DNA of 64,000 nt from Chenggangzhangella methanolivorans (lineage in GTDB: Bacteria; Pseudomonadota; Alphaproteobacteria; Rhizobiales; Methylopilaceae), in contig NZ_CP081869.1 in NCBI RefSeq assembly GCF_019797865.1, forward strand, positions 4,974,501 through 5,038,500, read 5' to 3'. A program made the position numbers and the translations under genes. This document shows, piece by piece, positions 42,535-53,077 of this stretch (positions are counted from its first letter, which is position 1; each line of letters starts with the position of its first letter). The notes under the pieces are model-generated. The model saw only the letters and a program-made list of their open reading frames with translations. It was not told the DNA's origin and did no database searches.

Positions 42535-42960
42535 ATGAACGCTAAGCGATACTTCGTCGGCGTCATCGAGAAGGACGAGGACAGCGCCTTTGGGGTGTGG
42601 TTCCCGGACGCGCCCGGAGCCTATGGGGCGGCCGACGAGTTCGAGGACGTCATCAGCGCGGCCGGACGGGCGCTTCGCCATCACGTCGAGGCGCTTCAGA
42701 CGGCCGGGATGCCGACGCCGGAACCGCGCGCCTATGACGAGGTGATCAACTCGGCGGACGTGCGAGCCGCGATCGCGGCCGGAGCCGCGGCGATCGTCGT
42801 GCCGCTTCTCGCCGATGGGGGCCGGACGGTGCGGGTGAACGTCTCGATCGAACGTGACCTTGTCGAGCAGATCGACGCCGCGGCCGAGGCGCGCGGCCTC
42901 ACGCGCTCCGCATTTCTGGCGCAGGCCGCCCGCGACAAGATCCTGGCGGGCGTGGTCTGA
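42535..42960 (+). CDS. hicB: HicB family antitoxin with C-terminal ribbon-helix-helix domain
   Basis: This 141-residue protein has a partly degraded RNase-H-like N-terminal domain (YFVGVIEKDEDSAFGVWFPD, then APGAYGAADEFEDVISAAGR) that binds HicA. Its C-terminal ribbon-helix-helix DNA-binding domain (RTVRVNVSIERDLVEQIDAA, AEARGLTRSAFLAQAARDK) would bind the inverted repeat upstream of hicA. Antitoxin and repressor functions are known for the family. Confidence 0.93.
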   Translation: MNAKRYFVGVIEKDEDSAFGVWFPDAPGAYGAADEFEDVISAAGRALRHHVEALQTAGMPTPEPRAYDEVINSADVRAAIAAGAAAIVVPLLADGGRTVRVNVSIERDLVEQIDAAAEARGLTRSAFLAQAARDKILAGVV

Positions 42961-42982
42961 CGGCGGACGGACACGCCGCCGG

Positions 42983-45246
42983 TCAGCTCTTCACCTTCAC
43001 ATAGCTCCCCGGCGCGTCTTCCAGCGCGGGGTAGGGGCCGTCGCCCGGCGTGCGCGCGGGAACCATCGTCGCGTCCATCGCGGCGAGCCAGGCGCGCCAG
43101 TCGGGCCACCACGAGCCCGGCCGCTCCTCGGCGCCGTCGAGCCAGTGCGACAGCTCGCCCTTCACGTCGCCGCCGACCCAGTGCTGGTACTTCATCTTGG
43201 CCGGCGGATTGACCACGCCCGCGATGTGGCCCGAGCCCGCGAGCACGAAGCGGGTCGGCCCGCCGAACAGCTGCGCGCCCAAAAACACCGACTTCGCCGG
43301 CGCGATGTGATCCTCGCGCGTCGCGAGGTGATAGACCGGGATCTTGACCTTGCTGAGATCGAGCAGCTCGCCGCCGACCTTCATGCGGCGATGGGCGAGA
43401 TCGTTGTTGAGGTAGCAGCCGCGCAGGTAGAACGAGTGGTTGGCGGCCGGCATCCGGGTCGCGTCCGAGTTCCAGTAGAGCAGGTCGAACGGGAACGGCG
43501 CGCGCCCGCGCAGGTAGTTGTTCACGACATAGGGCCAGACCATGTCGTTCGAGCGGATCATGTTGAAGGCGTTGGCCATGCTCGAGCCTTCGAGATAGCC
43601 TGACTCGGCCATCTTGGCCTCGACGGCCGAGATCTGGTCCTCATCGACGAACACCTTCAGGTCGCCCGCATGGGTGAAGTCGACCTGCGTGGTCATGAGC
43701 GTGGCCGACGCGATGCGGTCGTCCCCGGCCGCCGCCATATAGGCGAGCGTCACCGAAAGGAGCGTGCCGCCGACGCAATAGCCGATGGTGTCGGCCTGTT
43801 CGGTTCCGCAGATCTCGCGCGCGACGTCGACCGCGGTCATGACGCCGTCGCGCATGTAGTCGTCGAAGCCGAGCCTTGCGTGGCTAGAGTCGGGATTGAC
43901 CCACGAGATGCAGAAACACCGTGAGGCCTTGCGACACCGCCCAGGCGATCATGCTCTTCTCGGGGGTCAGATCGAGCACATAGAACTTGTTGATCCAGGG
44001 CGGCACGATCACGAGCGGGCGCGTGCGGGCCATCGGTGGTCGGGGCGTATTGGATCAGCTCGAACAGGTGGTTGCGGAACACGACCTTGCCGGGCGTCAC
44101 CGCGAGGTTGCGGCCGACTTCGAAGTTGGAGGGGTCGGTCTGGCGGATTCGAAGGTCGCCCGCGCCGGCGTCGATGTCCTCGGCGAGCATCCGCATGCCG
44201 CGCACGAGATTCTCGCCCTTCGATGTGATGGTCTCGCGGATGAGCTCCGGATTGGTGGGCAGGAAGTTCGACGGCGAAGCCGCGCCCGAGAGCAGCTTCA
44301 CGTAGAACGTCGCCTTGTGGCGCGTGATTGGGTCGAGGTCGTCGGCTTCCTCGACCATGCGGTCGGCCCAGTTCGAGGCGTGCAGATAGGCCTGCTTCAG
44401 GAAGTCGAAGACCGGATGCTCGCTCCACTGCGGGTCCTTGAAGCGGTTGTCCTTGGGATCGGGCCGGACGACCGGCTCGGCCTCCTCGCCCGAAAGACGC
44501 TTGAGCGTTCCCGCCCACAGCTCCATGAAGCCGCTCGTGAACGCCCGCTGCGCTTCGGCGACGCGGGTCGGATCCTTCATCCACCGCTCGACCACCTGTC
44601 CGAGCGTGCGGGCGATGTCGACGACCTCGGCGTTGTTCGGCGTCGGGGGACGTCGCCCGCTTTCGCGCGGGCGCATATAGGCGGACATCGCCTTGCCGCC
44701 TTCCTCCCAGAGCCGCGCCATGTTGGCCGCAAAGGCCTCGACCTCGGGCGTGAGGAAGGGGTTTGCGGGCGCGCCGTCGCCGGCGTCCTGGCCCGCGCCA
44801 GAAGGGCGCGCGGACGCGGCCGAAGGTTTTTCCGGCTGCGGGGCGGCGGCCGGCGCGGGGCGCGTCGATTCGGCTTTCGCTTCCGCAGGTTTGCCGGCGC
44901 CACGCTTCGGCGAGGGCTTGGCCGCCCCGGAGGGCTTTTCGGCCTTGGCGGCCGGCTTCGCCTTCGGCGCGGCGGAACGGGTCTTGGCGGGAGCTGCAGG
45001 CTTCGCAGCCGCTGCGGTCTTGGGCTCGGAGGCGGAAGCCTTGGGCTTGGCCGCCTGGGGCTCGGGCTTCGTCGCCGCCGCTTTGGGCTTTGCGGAGCGC
45101 TTGCGGGCGGCCGGCTTGTCCGGCGCGGCGGGAGCCGGCTTGGCGGCGGCGCGGGCGCGCGTCTTGGTCGAAGGCTTGGCCGTCTCCGGCTTCGGCGCTT
45201 CGCCTTCGACAGGTTCCGGGCGCCGTTTCAGCGCGCTTCGGCCCAT
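42983..45246 (-). CDS. phaC: Class I poly(3-hydroxyalkanoate) synthase with long Lys/Ala/Pro N-terminal extension (frameshifted)
   Basis: PhaC polymerises 3-hydroxyacyl-CoA into storage polyester. The first ~165 residues (after MGRSALKRRPEPVEGEAPKP) are a low-complexity Lys/Ala/Pro tract, an unusual extension. The PhaC N-terminal domain follows, with SAYMRPRESGRRPPTPNNAE, DPKDNRFKDPQWSEHPVFDF and ETITSKGENLVRGMRMLAED. The frame changes near 44030, is open through LVIVPPWINKFYVLDLTPEK, and changes again near 43907-43915. It then runs HARLGFDDYMRDGV and IGYCVGGTLLSVTLAYMAAA with the catalytic Cys in the lipase-like box. DHIAPAKSV and SGHIAGVVNPPAK supply the Asp and His. Without the extension the size is normal for PhaC. 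The two indels look like sequence errors. Confidence 0.92.
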
Positions 45247-45437
45247 AGGACGCGGTCCTCCCCAACAGGAATCCCGCGGTTGCGACAGACGGAGATCGTG
45301 ATCGGCCGGTCCGCGGGTTGCTTCGTGACGTCGCTCCGTGACAATAGGCGCAAGCGGCGCGTCGCGCCACGGTCGAGGCGGTTCGTCCGTCTCGGCAAAA
45401 AGAACGTCCCGCCCGTCCGCCCTGCCGAGAGCGCCCG

Positions 45438-45674
45438 ATGATCGAGTTCCGGAAAGCCGTCCTCGCCGCGGCGGTCCTCGCCGCCGCAGCGTCGCTCGGC
45501 GCCTGCAGCGCTTACGGACCGAAGGGCGACCGCGGCCTGCCGCCGCCGCCCGAGCATGTCGCCTATCCAGATCTCAACAGCACGCCGGGCGACGGCGGGC
45601 GGACGCTGAAGTCGCCCGAGGAGCAGCGGCGGCTGCGGGCCGAGCTCGAGGCGCGCAAGGCCCAGCGGCGCTGA
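45438..45674 (+). CDS. Small lipoprotein
   Basis: This 78-residue protein has a lipoprotein signal (MIEFRKAVLAAAVLAAAASL with lipobox LGACSA, Cys at 23). The short mature part is Pro-rich (GLPPPPEHVAYPDLN), then Arg/Glu-rich and helical (SPEEQRRLRAELEARKAQRR). Similar tiny lipoproteins lie upstream of many amino-acid genes in this order, but I cannot assign a role. It is divergent from phaC and convergent with the RTX protein gene. Confidence 0.75.
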   Translation: MIEFRKAVLAAAVLAAAASLGACSAYGPKGDRGLPPPPEHVAYPDLNSTPGDGGRTLKSPEEQRRLRAELEARKAQRR

Positions 45675-45692
45675 TTTCGCGGGCGGCCTCGC

Positions 45693-46913
45693 TCAGACGA
45701 GCGAGAGGTCGTCCTTGGAGAAATCGTCGACGTCGACGCCGTTCAGCACGATCTCGGTCTTGCCGAAGGTGATGACGGTGAAACCGTCTTCGCCCGAGAT
45801 CTTGAGGTCGCCGGACGCGATCACGGCGTCGATCGAGGTCGCGCCAGGGTTCTTCACGTCGATCGCGACGTGGTCGACGCCGAGCTCGAAATCCGACACC
45901 TGAACCTGCGCGCCGCCGCGCGACACGAGGAGGACGTCGGACCCCGAGCCGGTCGTGACGTAGTCGCGGCCGTTCGTGAAGATGAAGACGTCGTTTCCGG
46001 CGCCGCCGTCGAGTCCGTTCTGGCCGGAACCGCCTTCGAGCGTGTCGTTCCCCTTGCCGCCGATCAGGACGTCGTCGCCCTTGCCGCCCTTGAGCGCGTC
46101 GTTCCCGGAGCCGCCGTCGAGCGTGTCCGAGCCGGTCCCGCCGAGGAGCACGTCGTTCCCGCTTTCGCCCGCGAGATAGTCGTCGCCTTCGCCGCCGCTG
46201 ACGAGATCGGCGTGCTTGCCGCCGAACATCACGTCGTCGCCCGACCCGCCGAACAGCTCGTCGCGGCCGCCGCCGCCAAAGAGCGAGTCGTCGCCGGCCC
46301 CGCCCGAAAGCATGTTGTCGCCGGTGCTGCCGACGATGAGGTCGCTGAACGAGGAGCCGACCACGTCCTCGATCGAGACCAGCGTGTCGACGTCTTCGCC
46401 GAAGGTGGCCAGTCCGGTCGAGAGGTTGACGTCGCCGCCCTGGGTCTGGTCCGAGAAGTTCGCAAGGTCGCGGCCTTCGCCGCCGTCGATAAGGTCGGAG
46501 CCCGCGCCGCCGAAGAGCGTGTCGTCGCCGGCGCCGCCGCGCAGCGTGTCGTCGCCCGCGCCGGTGCGCAGGTCGTCGTCGCCCTTGCCGCCCTCGAAGA
46601 GGTCGTCGCCGGCCGAGATCAGGTCGTAGAAGGCCTCCGTTCCGCCCTTCAGGAGAAGCGCGGCGGGAACGTCGAGGCCCTTGATCGTGAAGAGCGCCTT
46701 CCCGTCGGCGTCATAGATCGTGTAGGCGCTGATCGAACCGGAGACCTCGCCCGTCTTCGGGTCGATTTCGCCGCCTACCGTCTTGATCTTGATCGCCTCG
46801 TCGCCGTAGGCGGCTTTCCACGACAGTCCCTTGCCGGTTTCCGAAACGGAGCCCTTCGGCGCGCCAAAATCGAGATAAGCGCTGAAGCCACCCTTCAGAA
46901 CGACATGGGCCAT
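45693..46913 (-). CDS. RTX-type calcium-binding secreted protein
   Basis: This 406-residue protein has a non-repetitive N-terminus (MAHVVLKGGFSAYLDFGAPK) typical of surface RTX proteins. About ten or more GGxGxDxUx nonapeptides follow, for example GGKGDDDLRTGAGDDTLRGG and GGSGNDALKGGKGDDVLIGG, with a short non-repeat insert near residues 150-190. The C-terminal uncleaved type I secretion signal region ends DDFSKDDLSLV. The repeats form a calcium-bound beta roll. No type I exporter (HlyB/D-like) is in the window, so export must use a distant system. The ATG at 46913 is preferred to the GTG immediately before it. Confidence 0.92.
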   Translation of the reverse strand: MAHVVLKGGFSAYLDFGAPKGSVSETGKGLSWKAAYGDEAIKIKTVGGEIDPKTGEVSGSISAYTIYDADGKALFTIKGLDVPAALLLKGGTEAFYDLISAGDDLFEGGKGDDDLRTGAGDDTLRGGAGDDTLFGGAGSDLIDGGEGRDLANFSDQTQGGDVNLSTGLATFGEDVDTLVSIEDVVGSSFSDLIVGSTGDNMLSGGAGDDSLFGGGGRDELFGGSGDDVMFGGKHADLVSGGEGDDYLAGESGNDVLLGGTGSDTLDGGSGNDALKGGKGDDVLIGGKGNDTLEGGSGQNGLDGGAGNDVFIFTNGRDYVTTGSGSDVLLVSRGGAQVQVSDFELGVDHVAIDVKNPGATSIDAVIASGDLKISGEDGFTVITFGKTEIVLNGVDVDDFSKDDLSLV

Positions 46914-47169
46914 CACGGGATCCTTCCGTTTCTACGGTTCTGACGCGTCATCTCTTCGTCTAATTTTCAGCCCTTTCGATTTGACGAACGGCTGCAAAGC
47001 TTGGCGTTGTTTTTTTGGCATCAGCGTAAACGCTTCGCTATGGCGATCGGCGACGCGTTTCGCCGTCCGCCTCATGTTTGCCCGCAACTTCGCGGTAAGC
47101 TAAAGCCCTCAAGATTCGGGCGCGGCCGTTCTCCCCGAGAGCCGCCGCCTTGAACCATCGAACAGCGCC

Positions 47170-48387
47170 ATGACCGAATTTCACTCAGTCCGCCGGCTTC
47201 CGCCTTACGTCTTCGAGCAGGTCAACCGCGTGAAGGCCGCCGCCCGCAAGGCCGGCGCCGACATCATCGATCTCGGCATGGGCAATCCGGACCTTCCGAC
47301 CCCGGACCACATCAACGCCAAGCTGGTCGAGGCGGTGACCAAGCCGCGCACGAACCGCTATTCGGCCTCCAAGGGCATTCCGGGCCTTCGCCGCGCGCAG
47401 GCCGCCTATTACGAGCGCCGCTTCGGCGTGAAGCTCAATCCGGACACGCAGGTGGTCGCGACGCTCGGCTCGAAGGAAGGCTTCGCCAATATGGCGCAGG
47501 CCATCACGGCGCCGGGCGACGTCGTGCTCGCGCCGAACCCGAGCTACCCGATCCACGCCTTCGGCTTCCTGATGGCGGGCGGCGTCATCCGGAACGTGCC
47601 GGCGACGCCGGGGCCGGAATACTTCTATGCGCTCGAGCGCGCGGTGATCCACTCGATCCCGAAGCCGATCGCGATCATCACCTGCTATCCGTCGAACCCG
47701 ACGGCCGAGGTCGCCGACCTCGACTTCTACAAGGACGTCATCCGCTTCGCGAAGCAGCACGATCTCTTCGTGCTGTCGGATCTCGCCTATTCCGAGATCT
47801 ATTTCGACGACGTGCCGCCGCCCTCGATCCTGCAGGTGCCGGGCGCGATCGACGTCGCGGTGGAGTTCACCTCGCTCTCGAAGACCTATTCGATGCCGGG
47901 CTGGCGCGTGGGCTTCGCGGTCGGCAACGAGAGGCTCATCGCGGCGCTCGCGCGGGTGAAGTCCTATCTCGACTACGGCGCCTACACCCCGATCCAGGTT
48001 GCGGCGTCCGCCGCGCTCAACGGGCCGGACGACTGCATCGCGGAGATGCGCGACATCTACAAGAAGCGGCGCGACGTGATGGTCGATTCGTTCGGCCGCG
48101 CGGGATTCCCGGTGCCGAGCCCCAGGGCCTCGATGTTCGCCTGGGCCCCGATCCCGGAGAAGTTCCGCCCGCTCGGGAGCCTCGAATTCTCGAAGCTCCT
48201 CGTCGAGAAGGCCTCGGTCGCGGTCGCCCCCGGCATCGGTTTCGGCGAGCACGGCGACGAATATGTGCGCATCGCTCTGGTCGAGAACGAACACCGCATC
48301 AGGCAGGCCGCCCGTTCGATCCGGCGCTTCCTTGAAACCGCGGACGAGACGTTGCACAACGTCGTCCCGCTCGCCGCCGCCCGGTAA
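47170..48387 (+). CDS. alaC: PLP-dependent class I/II aminotransferase (AlaC / LL-diaminopimelate aminotransferase-like)
   Basis: This 405-residue fold-type I aminotransferase starts MTEFHSVRRLPPYVFEQVNR. Motifs are IIDLGMGNPDLPTPDHI, NRYSASKGIPGLRRA, CYPSNPTAEVADLDFY, and EFTSLSKTYSMPGWRVGFAV with the PLP-binding Lys. The sequence resembles E. coli AlaC, a glutamate-pyruvate aminotransferase. Annotation as LL-diaminopimelate aminotransferase is common for this group but unproven. Homoserine dehydrogenase follows after 88 bases, a conserved neighbour in this order. Confidence 0.88.
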   Translation: MTEFHSVRRLPPYVFEQVNRVKAAARKAGADIIDLGMGNPDLPTPDHINAKLVEAVTKPRTNRYSASKGIPGLRRAQAAYYERRFGVKLNPDTQVVATLGSKEGFANMAQAITAPGDVVLAPNPSYPIHAFGFLMAGGVIRNVPATPGPEYFYALERAVIHSIPKPIAIITCYPSNPTAEVADLDFYKDVIRFAKQHDLFVLSDLAYSEIYFDDVPPPSILQVPGAIDVAVEFTSLSKTYSMPGWRVGFAVGNERLIAALARVKSYLDYGAYTPIQVAASAALNGPDDCIAEMRDIYKKRRDVMVDSFGRAGFPVPSPRASMFAWAPIPEKFRPLGSLEFSKLLVEKASVAVAPGIGFGEHGDEYVRIALVENEHRIRQAARSIRRFLETADETLHNVVPLAAAR

Positions 48388-48475
48388 TCCCAAGCTTTCC
48401 GGGGGCGGTTTCGACCTCTCCCGGACGCGACGCCGTGCCGGGCGAGGCTTTTCTCGCTTTGGACGGAATAAGCTG

Positions 48476-49786
48476 ATGACCGAACCCCTCAAGGTCGGCG
48501 TGGCCGGTCTCGGCACGGTCGGATCGTCGGTGGTCCGCATTCTGAACGAGAAGGCGGAGCTGATCGCCGCCCGCGCCGGGCGGCCCGTCGTCGTGACCGC
48601 CGTTTCGGCGCGCGACAAGGGCCGCGACCGTGGGCTCAAGCTCGACGGCGTCGCCTGGCACATGGATCCGAGCCAGCTCGCGCGTTCTCGCGACGTCGAT
48701 CTCGTCGTCGAGGTGATCGGCGGCGCGAACGGGGCGGCCAAGTCCTGCGTCGAGACGCGATCGAGGCCGGCCGCCCGGTGGTGACCGCCAACAAGGCGCT
48801 GCTCGCCAAGCATGGCGTCGAGCTCGCCCGCGCGGCCGAGGAGGCGGGCGTCGCCATCGGCTTCGAGGCGGCGGTCGCCGGCGGCGTGCCGGTGGTCAAG
48901 GTTTTTGCGCGAAGGCCTCTCGGCCAACGGCGTCAGTCGCGTCTTCGGCATCCTCAACGGGACGTGCAACTACATCCTGACCCGGATGGAGAAGGACCGC
49001 CTGAGCTTCGCCGAGTGCCTCGCCGAGGCCCAGCGGCTCGGCTACGCCGAGGCGGACCCGACCTTCGACGTCGGCGGCCACGACGCCGCGCACAAGCTCG
49101 CGATCCTGTCCTCGCTCGCCTTCGGAGTGGAGACCGACGCAGACGGGGTCTATGTCGAGGGCATCACCTCGATCACGCCGCTCGATCTCGAAATGGCCGA
49201 GGAGCTCGGCTATCGCGTCAAGCTGCTCGGCATCGCGACCCGGGGGCCGGAGGGCGTCGAGCAGCGCGTCCACCCCTCGATGCTTCCGCGCGACAGCGCG
49301 ATCGCGCGCGTCGACGGCGTGACCAACGCGGTCGAGATTGACGGCGACGCGGTCGGCGCGCTGGTGCTTGCGGGCCCCGGCGCCGGCGGCGACGCGACCG
49401 CCTCGGCGATCATCGCCGACATCGTCGACATCGCCCGCGGGATCCGCACGCCGGTCTTCGGAATTCCGGCCGTCCAACTCACGAGCCCGACCCGCGCGCC
49501 GATGGGCACGCATGAGGGCGGCTACTACATCCGCCTGTCGGTTCTGGACCGTCCCGGCGCCGCGGCCGCGATCGCGACCCGGATGGCCGAGCAGGGCATC
49601 TCGCTGCGCTCCATCGTCCAGCGCGGCCGCGAGCCGGACTTTGATCGGCCGAGCGCCGATCCCGTCGCCGTCGTCCTAATTACTTACGCCACCAACGAGG
49701 CCGCGCTGCGCCGGGCGCTGGACGCCATCGAGGCGGACGGTCATATCGATGGTGTCCCTCAGGTGATAAGAATCGAGAAGCGCTGA
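48476..49786 (+). CDS. hom: Homoserine dehydrogenase (frameshifted twice)
   Basis: This NAD(P)-dependent enzyme of threonine/methionine synthesis begins MTEPLKVGVAGLGTVGSSVV. The first frame ends near 48753, where GTCGAGACGCGATC lacks one base for the expected VEDAIEAGRPVVTANKALL. A second change lies at the TTTTT run at 48902-48906, one T too many for VVKVLREGLSANG. The third frame continues FGILNGTCNYILTRMEKDRL, AEADPTFDVGGHDAAHKLAI and a C-terminal ACT domain (IRLSVLDRPGAAAAIATRMA). Corrected length is about 436 residues. Both indels look like base-count errors in an otherwise normal gene. Confidence 0.93.
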
Positions 49787-49857
49787 GGGGCGCGGGCCTC
49801 GCCGACAGAGCGGAGGCGTCATGCGCGGATAAAAAACCGCGCGGGAGGAACGGGCCG

Positions 49858-50901
49858 ATGGCCAAGAACGCTTCGGTCAAGCGCCCGGCTGCCCCGATGA
49901 AGGGCGCCGAACCCCCCTCCGTGTCGACGGGCGAGATCGTCGACAGGTCGCTCGCGATCGAGATCGTGCGGGTGACGGAGCGCGCCGCTGTAGCCGCCGC
50001 CCGGTTCCGCGGGCGGGGCGACGAGCGGGCCGCCGACCAGGCCGCCGTCGACGCCATGCGGCGCGAACTCAACCGGCTCGCCATCCACGGCGAGGTCGTG
50101 GTCGGCGAGGGCGAGCGCGATCATGCGCCGATGCTGTTCGTCGGCGAGGAGCTCGGCGACCTCACCGGGCCGCGCGTCGACATCGCGCTCGATCCCCTCG
50201 AGGGCGTGACGCTCTGCGCCAAGAACCAGTCGAACGCCATCGCGGTCGTCGCGATCGCCGAGCCCGGCACGCTGCTCAAGGCGCCCGACGTCTACATGAG
50301 CAAGATCGCGATCGGGCCGGGCTATGCGCCCGACACGGTCCATCTCGACGCCGAACCCGCGCTCAATCTGCGTCGCCTCGCCAAGGCCAAGGGCGTCTCG
50401 GTCTCCGAGATCACCGCCTGCATCCTCGACCGCCCGCGCCACGCGCGGCTGATCGAGGCGGTGCGGGAGACCGGCTGCGCGATCCGCCTCATCAGCGACG
50501 GCGACATCTCCGGCGTCATCGACGTCGCGCGCCCCGACGAGACCGGCGTCGACATCTATCTCGGCTCCGGCGGCGCCCCCGAGGGCGTGCTCGCGGCGGC
50601 CGCGCTGAAGTGCATCGGCGGCTTCATGCAGGGCCGGCTCATCCTCGACCAGCCGGACGCGCGCCGCCGCGCGCAGGACCTCGGGATCAAAGACTTCGAC
50701 CGTCTTTACGGCGTCGACGACATGGCCCGCGGCGACGTCTTCTTCGCCGCGACCGGCGTCACCGACGGCGGCTTGCTCGCGGGCGTGCGCTTCGGCGCGG
50801 GCGCGATCTTCACCGACACGATCGTGACGCGCTCGTCCTCGGGAACGATCCGTCGGATCCAGGGCGAGCATCGCTCGACCGACAAATTCCATCTCGGCTG
50901 A
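49858..50901 (+). CDS. glpX: Class II fructose-1,6-bisphosphatase (GlpX)
   Basis: This 347-residue protein has GlpX motifs: VTERAAVAAARFRGRGDERA, GEVVVGEGERDHAPMLFVGE with metal-binding Glu, DIALDPLEGVTLCAKNQSNA with the DPLEG site, GSGGAPEGVLAAAALKCIGG and GDVFFAATGVTDGGLLAGVR. It performs the gluconeogenic phosphatase step, or sedoheptulose bisphosphatase in methylotrophs. The position between hom and recJ is conserved in alphaproteobacteria. The frame is intact, although both neighbours are broken. Confidence 0.95.
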   Translation: MAKNASVKRPAAPMKGAEPPSVSTGEIVDRSLAIEIVRVTERAAVAAARFRGRGDERAADQAAVDAMRRELNRLAIHGEVVVGEGERDHAPMLFVGEELGDLTGPRVDIALDPLEGVTLCAKNQSNAIAVVAIAEPGTLLKAPDVYMSKIAIGPGYAPDTVHLDAEPALNLRRLAKAKGVSVSEITACILDRPRHARLIEAVRETGCAIRLISDGDISGVIDVARPDETGVDIYLGSGGAPEGVLAAAALKCIGGFMQGRLILDQPDARRRAQDLGIKDFDRLYGVDDMARGDVFFAATGVTDGGLLAGVRFGAGAIFTDTIVTRSSSGTIRRIQGEHRSTDKFHLG

Positions 50902-51099
50902 GCCGCGCCAGAACCGCCGCCGCCATCCACCCGGCTTGTCCGGGGCGTAGCCAGCGCTTTCTGAGAGCCGCTTCTGCGAAACCGGCCGTCTACATCCACA
51001 GCTTCCCTCGGCTCCTCGATTCTCTTCGCGCCGATGCGCAGCTATGATTCGCGTCATGAAGACTCGCGCGTGCCACTGCCGGTCCGGGGCCTCGCGGCC

Positions 51100-52925
51100 A
51101 TGACCGCGGCCGCCGTGCTGCTGTCGCAGGCTCCGCGCAGCGACGCTTTTCTCGGCGTCGAGCGATCCTTCGGCGACCGGATCTGGCGCGACCGGCTCGA
51201 CGCGCGCGGACGCGCCTCGGCCGCCGAGATCACTCGGGACCACGGCCTGTCGGATCTGCTCGCCCGCGTGCTTGCCGGACGGGGCGTCTCGAGCGCGGGA
51301 ACCGAGGCCTACCTCGCTCCGGCGATCCGTGACCTCATGCCTGACCCCGATAAGCTGACCGACATGGGCGCGGCGGCCGCGCGGCTCGCCGACGCCGCCG
51401 AGCGCGGCGAGCGCGTCGCGGTGTTCGGGGACTACGACGTCGACGGGGCGACGTCCTCGGCGCTCATCGCCGGCTTCCTCGGGCAGGCGGGGCTCGCCGT
51501 CGAGATCTATATCCCCGACCGGATCTTCGAAGGCTACGGGCCGAACGCCGCCGCGATCGACCGGCTGGCCGAGAACGGCGCGAGCCTGCTCGTCACCGTC
51601 GACTGCGGCTCGACGAGCCACGAGGCGCTCGGCCACGCCCGCGCCCGCGGGCTCGACGTCGTCGTGCTCGACCATCACCAGATGGGCGCGGAGGCGCCGC
51701 CGGCCGTCGCCCTCGTCAATCCGAACCGGCAGGACGATCTCTCGGGCCTCGGCCATCTCGCGGCCTGCGGGGTGGTCTTCATGACCATCGTCGCGACCGC
51801 CCGCGAGCTTCGCCGCCGCGGCTTCTGGTCTAACGCGGAGGCGAGCCGGACCTGCTCGCGAGCCTCGACCTCGTGGCGCTCGGCACCGTGGCCGACGTCG
51901 TGCCGCTCACGGGGCTGAACCGCGCCTTCGTGGCCAAGGGCCTGATCGCGATGCGCGCGCGCGCCCGCCTCGGGCTTGCGGCGCTGATGGACGCGAGCCG
52001 CCTCGACGGGCCGCCGAGCCCCTACCATCTCGGCTATCTCATCGGGCCGCGGATCAACGCCGGCGGCCGGGTCGGCGACGCCGGGCTCGGGGCTCGACTG
52101 CTGCTCTGCACGGACGACGAGGAGGCGCGGCGCGTGGCGGCCGAGCTCGATCGCCTCAACGGCGAGCGGCAGGCGATCGAGCGCGAGACGCTGGCCGAGG
52201 CCGAGGCCGAGGCCAACGCGGCGCTCGGCCTCGACGGCGAGGGGGCCTCGGTCGCGGTCGTTTTCGGGGCAGGGCTGGCATCCGGGCGTCGTCGGCCTCG
52301 TGGCGGCGCGGCTGAAGGAGAAGTTCCGGCGCCCGGCCTTCGCGGTGGCGGTGGGACCCGACGGCGTGGGCACGGCTCGGGGCGTTCCGTGCCGGGCGTC
52401 GATCTCGGCGCGGCGGTGCGCGCGGCGGTGGAGGAGGGCCTGCTCGTCAAGGGCGGCGGCCATGCGATGGCGGCGGGCGTCACCATCCGCGCCGACCGGC
52501 TCGGAGCCTTCCGGGCGTTCCTCGAGGGAGGCTCGCGACCGCCGTGTCGGCGTCGCGCGGCGACCGTTCTCTCAAGATCGACGCGGCGCTGACCGCCGCG
52601 GCCGCGACGCCCGCACTTGTCCGCGAACTCGACCGGGCGGGGCCCTTCGGCGGGGGGCGCCCGAGCCCGTGCTGGCGCTTGCGGCCCACACCGTCGCGTC
52701 GGCCGACGTCGTGGGGCAGGGGCATGTCCGGCTGCGGCTTCGAAGCGGCGACGGCTCCGCAGTCGGGCGAATCGCGTTCCGGGCGGCCGAGACCGATCTC
52801 GGACGCGCGCTGCTCGCCCGCCGCGGCGCCCTCGTGCATGCGGCCGGCGCGCTCACGATCGACCGTTGGGGCGGCTCCGAAAAGCCTCGCTGCGCCTCAT
52901 CGACGCCGCGTCCGCCGAAGCCTGA
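51100..52925 (+). CDS. recJ: Single-stranded-DNA-specific exonuclease RecJ (multiple frameshifts)
   Basis: RecJ is a 5'-3' single-strand exonuclease of recombination and mismatch repair. The first open stretch (SDAFLGVERSFGDRIWRDRL) carries motif I VAVFGDYDVDGATSSALIAG and VLDHHQMGAEAPPAVALVNP. After a frame change near 51845 it resumes with DLVALGTVADVVPLTGLNRA and LGYLIGPRINAGGRVGDAGL. Further changes near 52265, 52370, 52535, 52655 and 52890 separate FRRPAFAVAVGPDGVGT, VEEGLLVKGGGHAMAAGVTI, RSLKIDAALTAAAATPALVR and the end SLRLIDAASAEA. All expected domains (DHH, DHHA1, OB) are present in order, so errors rather than decay are likely. The exact start codon is uncertain. Confidence 0.88.
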
Positions 52926-53077
52926 GGCGCGTCGCGCCGCCCCGCCGCGCTTGTCTGACGCCCGCGATGCGCCACGTGGTCTTGCAGCGCCATGCGTTGT
53001 TCATGATTTTGGTGTTGTTCGAAGGCGGCCCGCCGAGGCCGTGATCGGGCCTCAGACCCCGGAGCCTCAGGACCGCC

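Noticed and set aside
45693..46913. Possible array of DNA repeats or assembly collapse
   Set aside because: The repetition is explained by RTX nonapeptides encoded in one intact frame.
48902..48906. Programmed frameshift at the T-run in hom
   Set aside because: Homoserine dehydrogenase is not known to use frameshifting. A second unrelated frameshift lies 150 bases upstream, so a base-count error is simpler.
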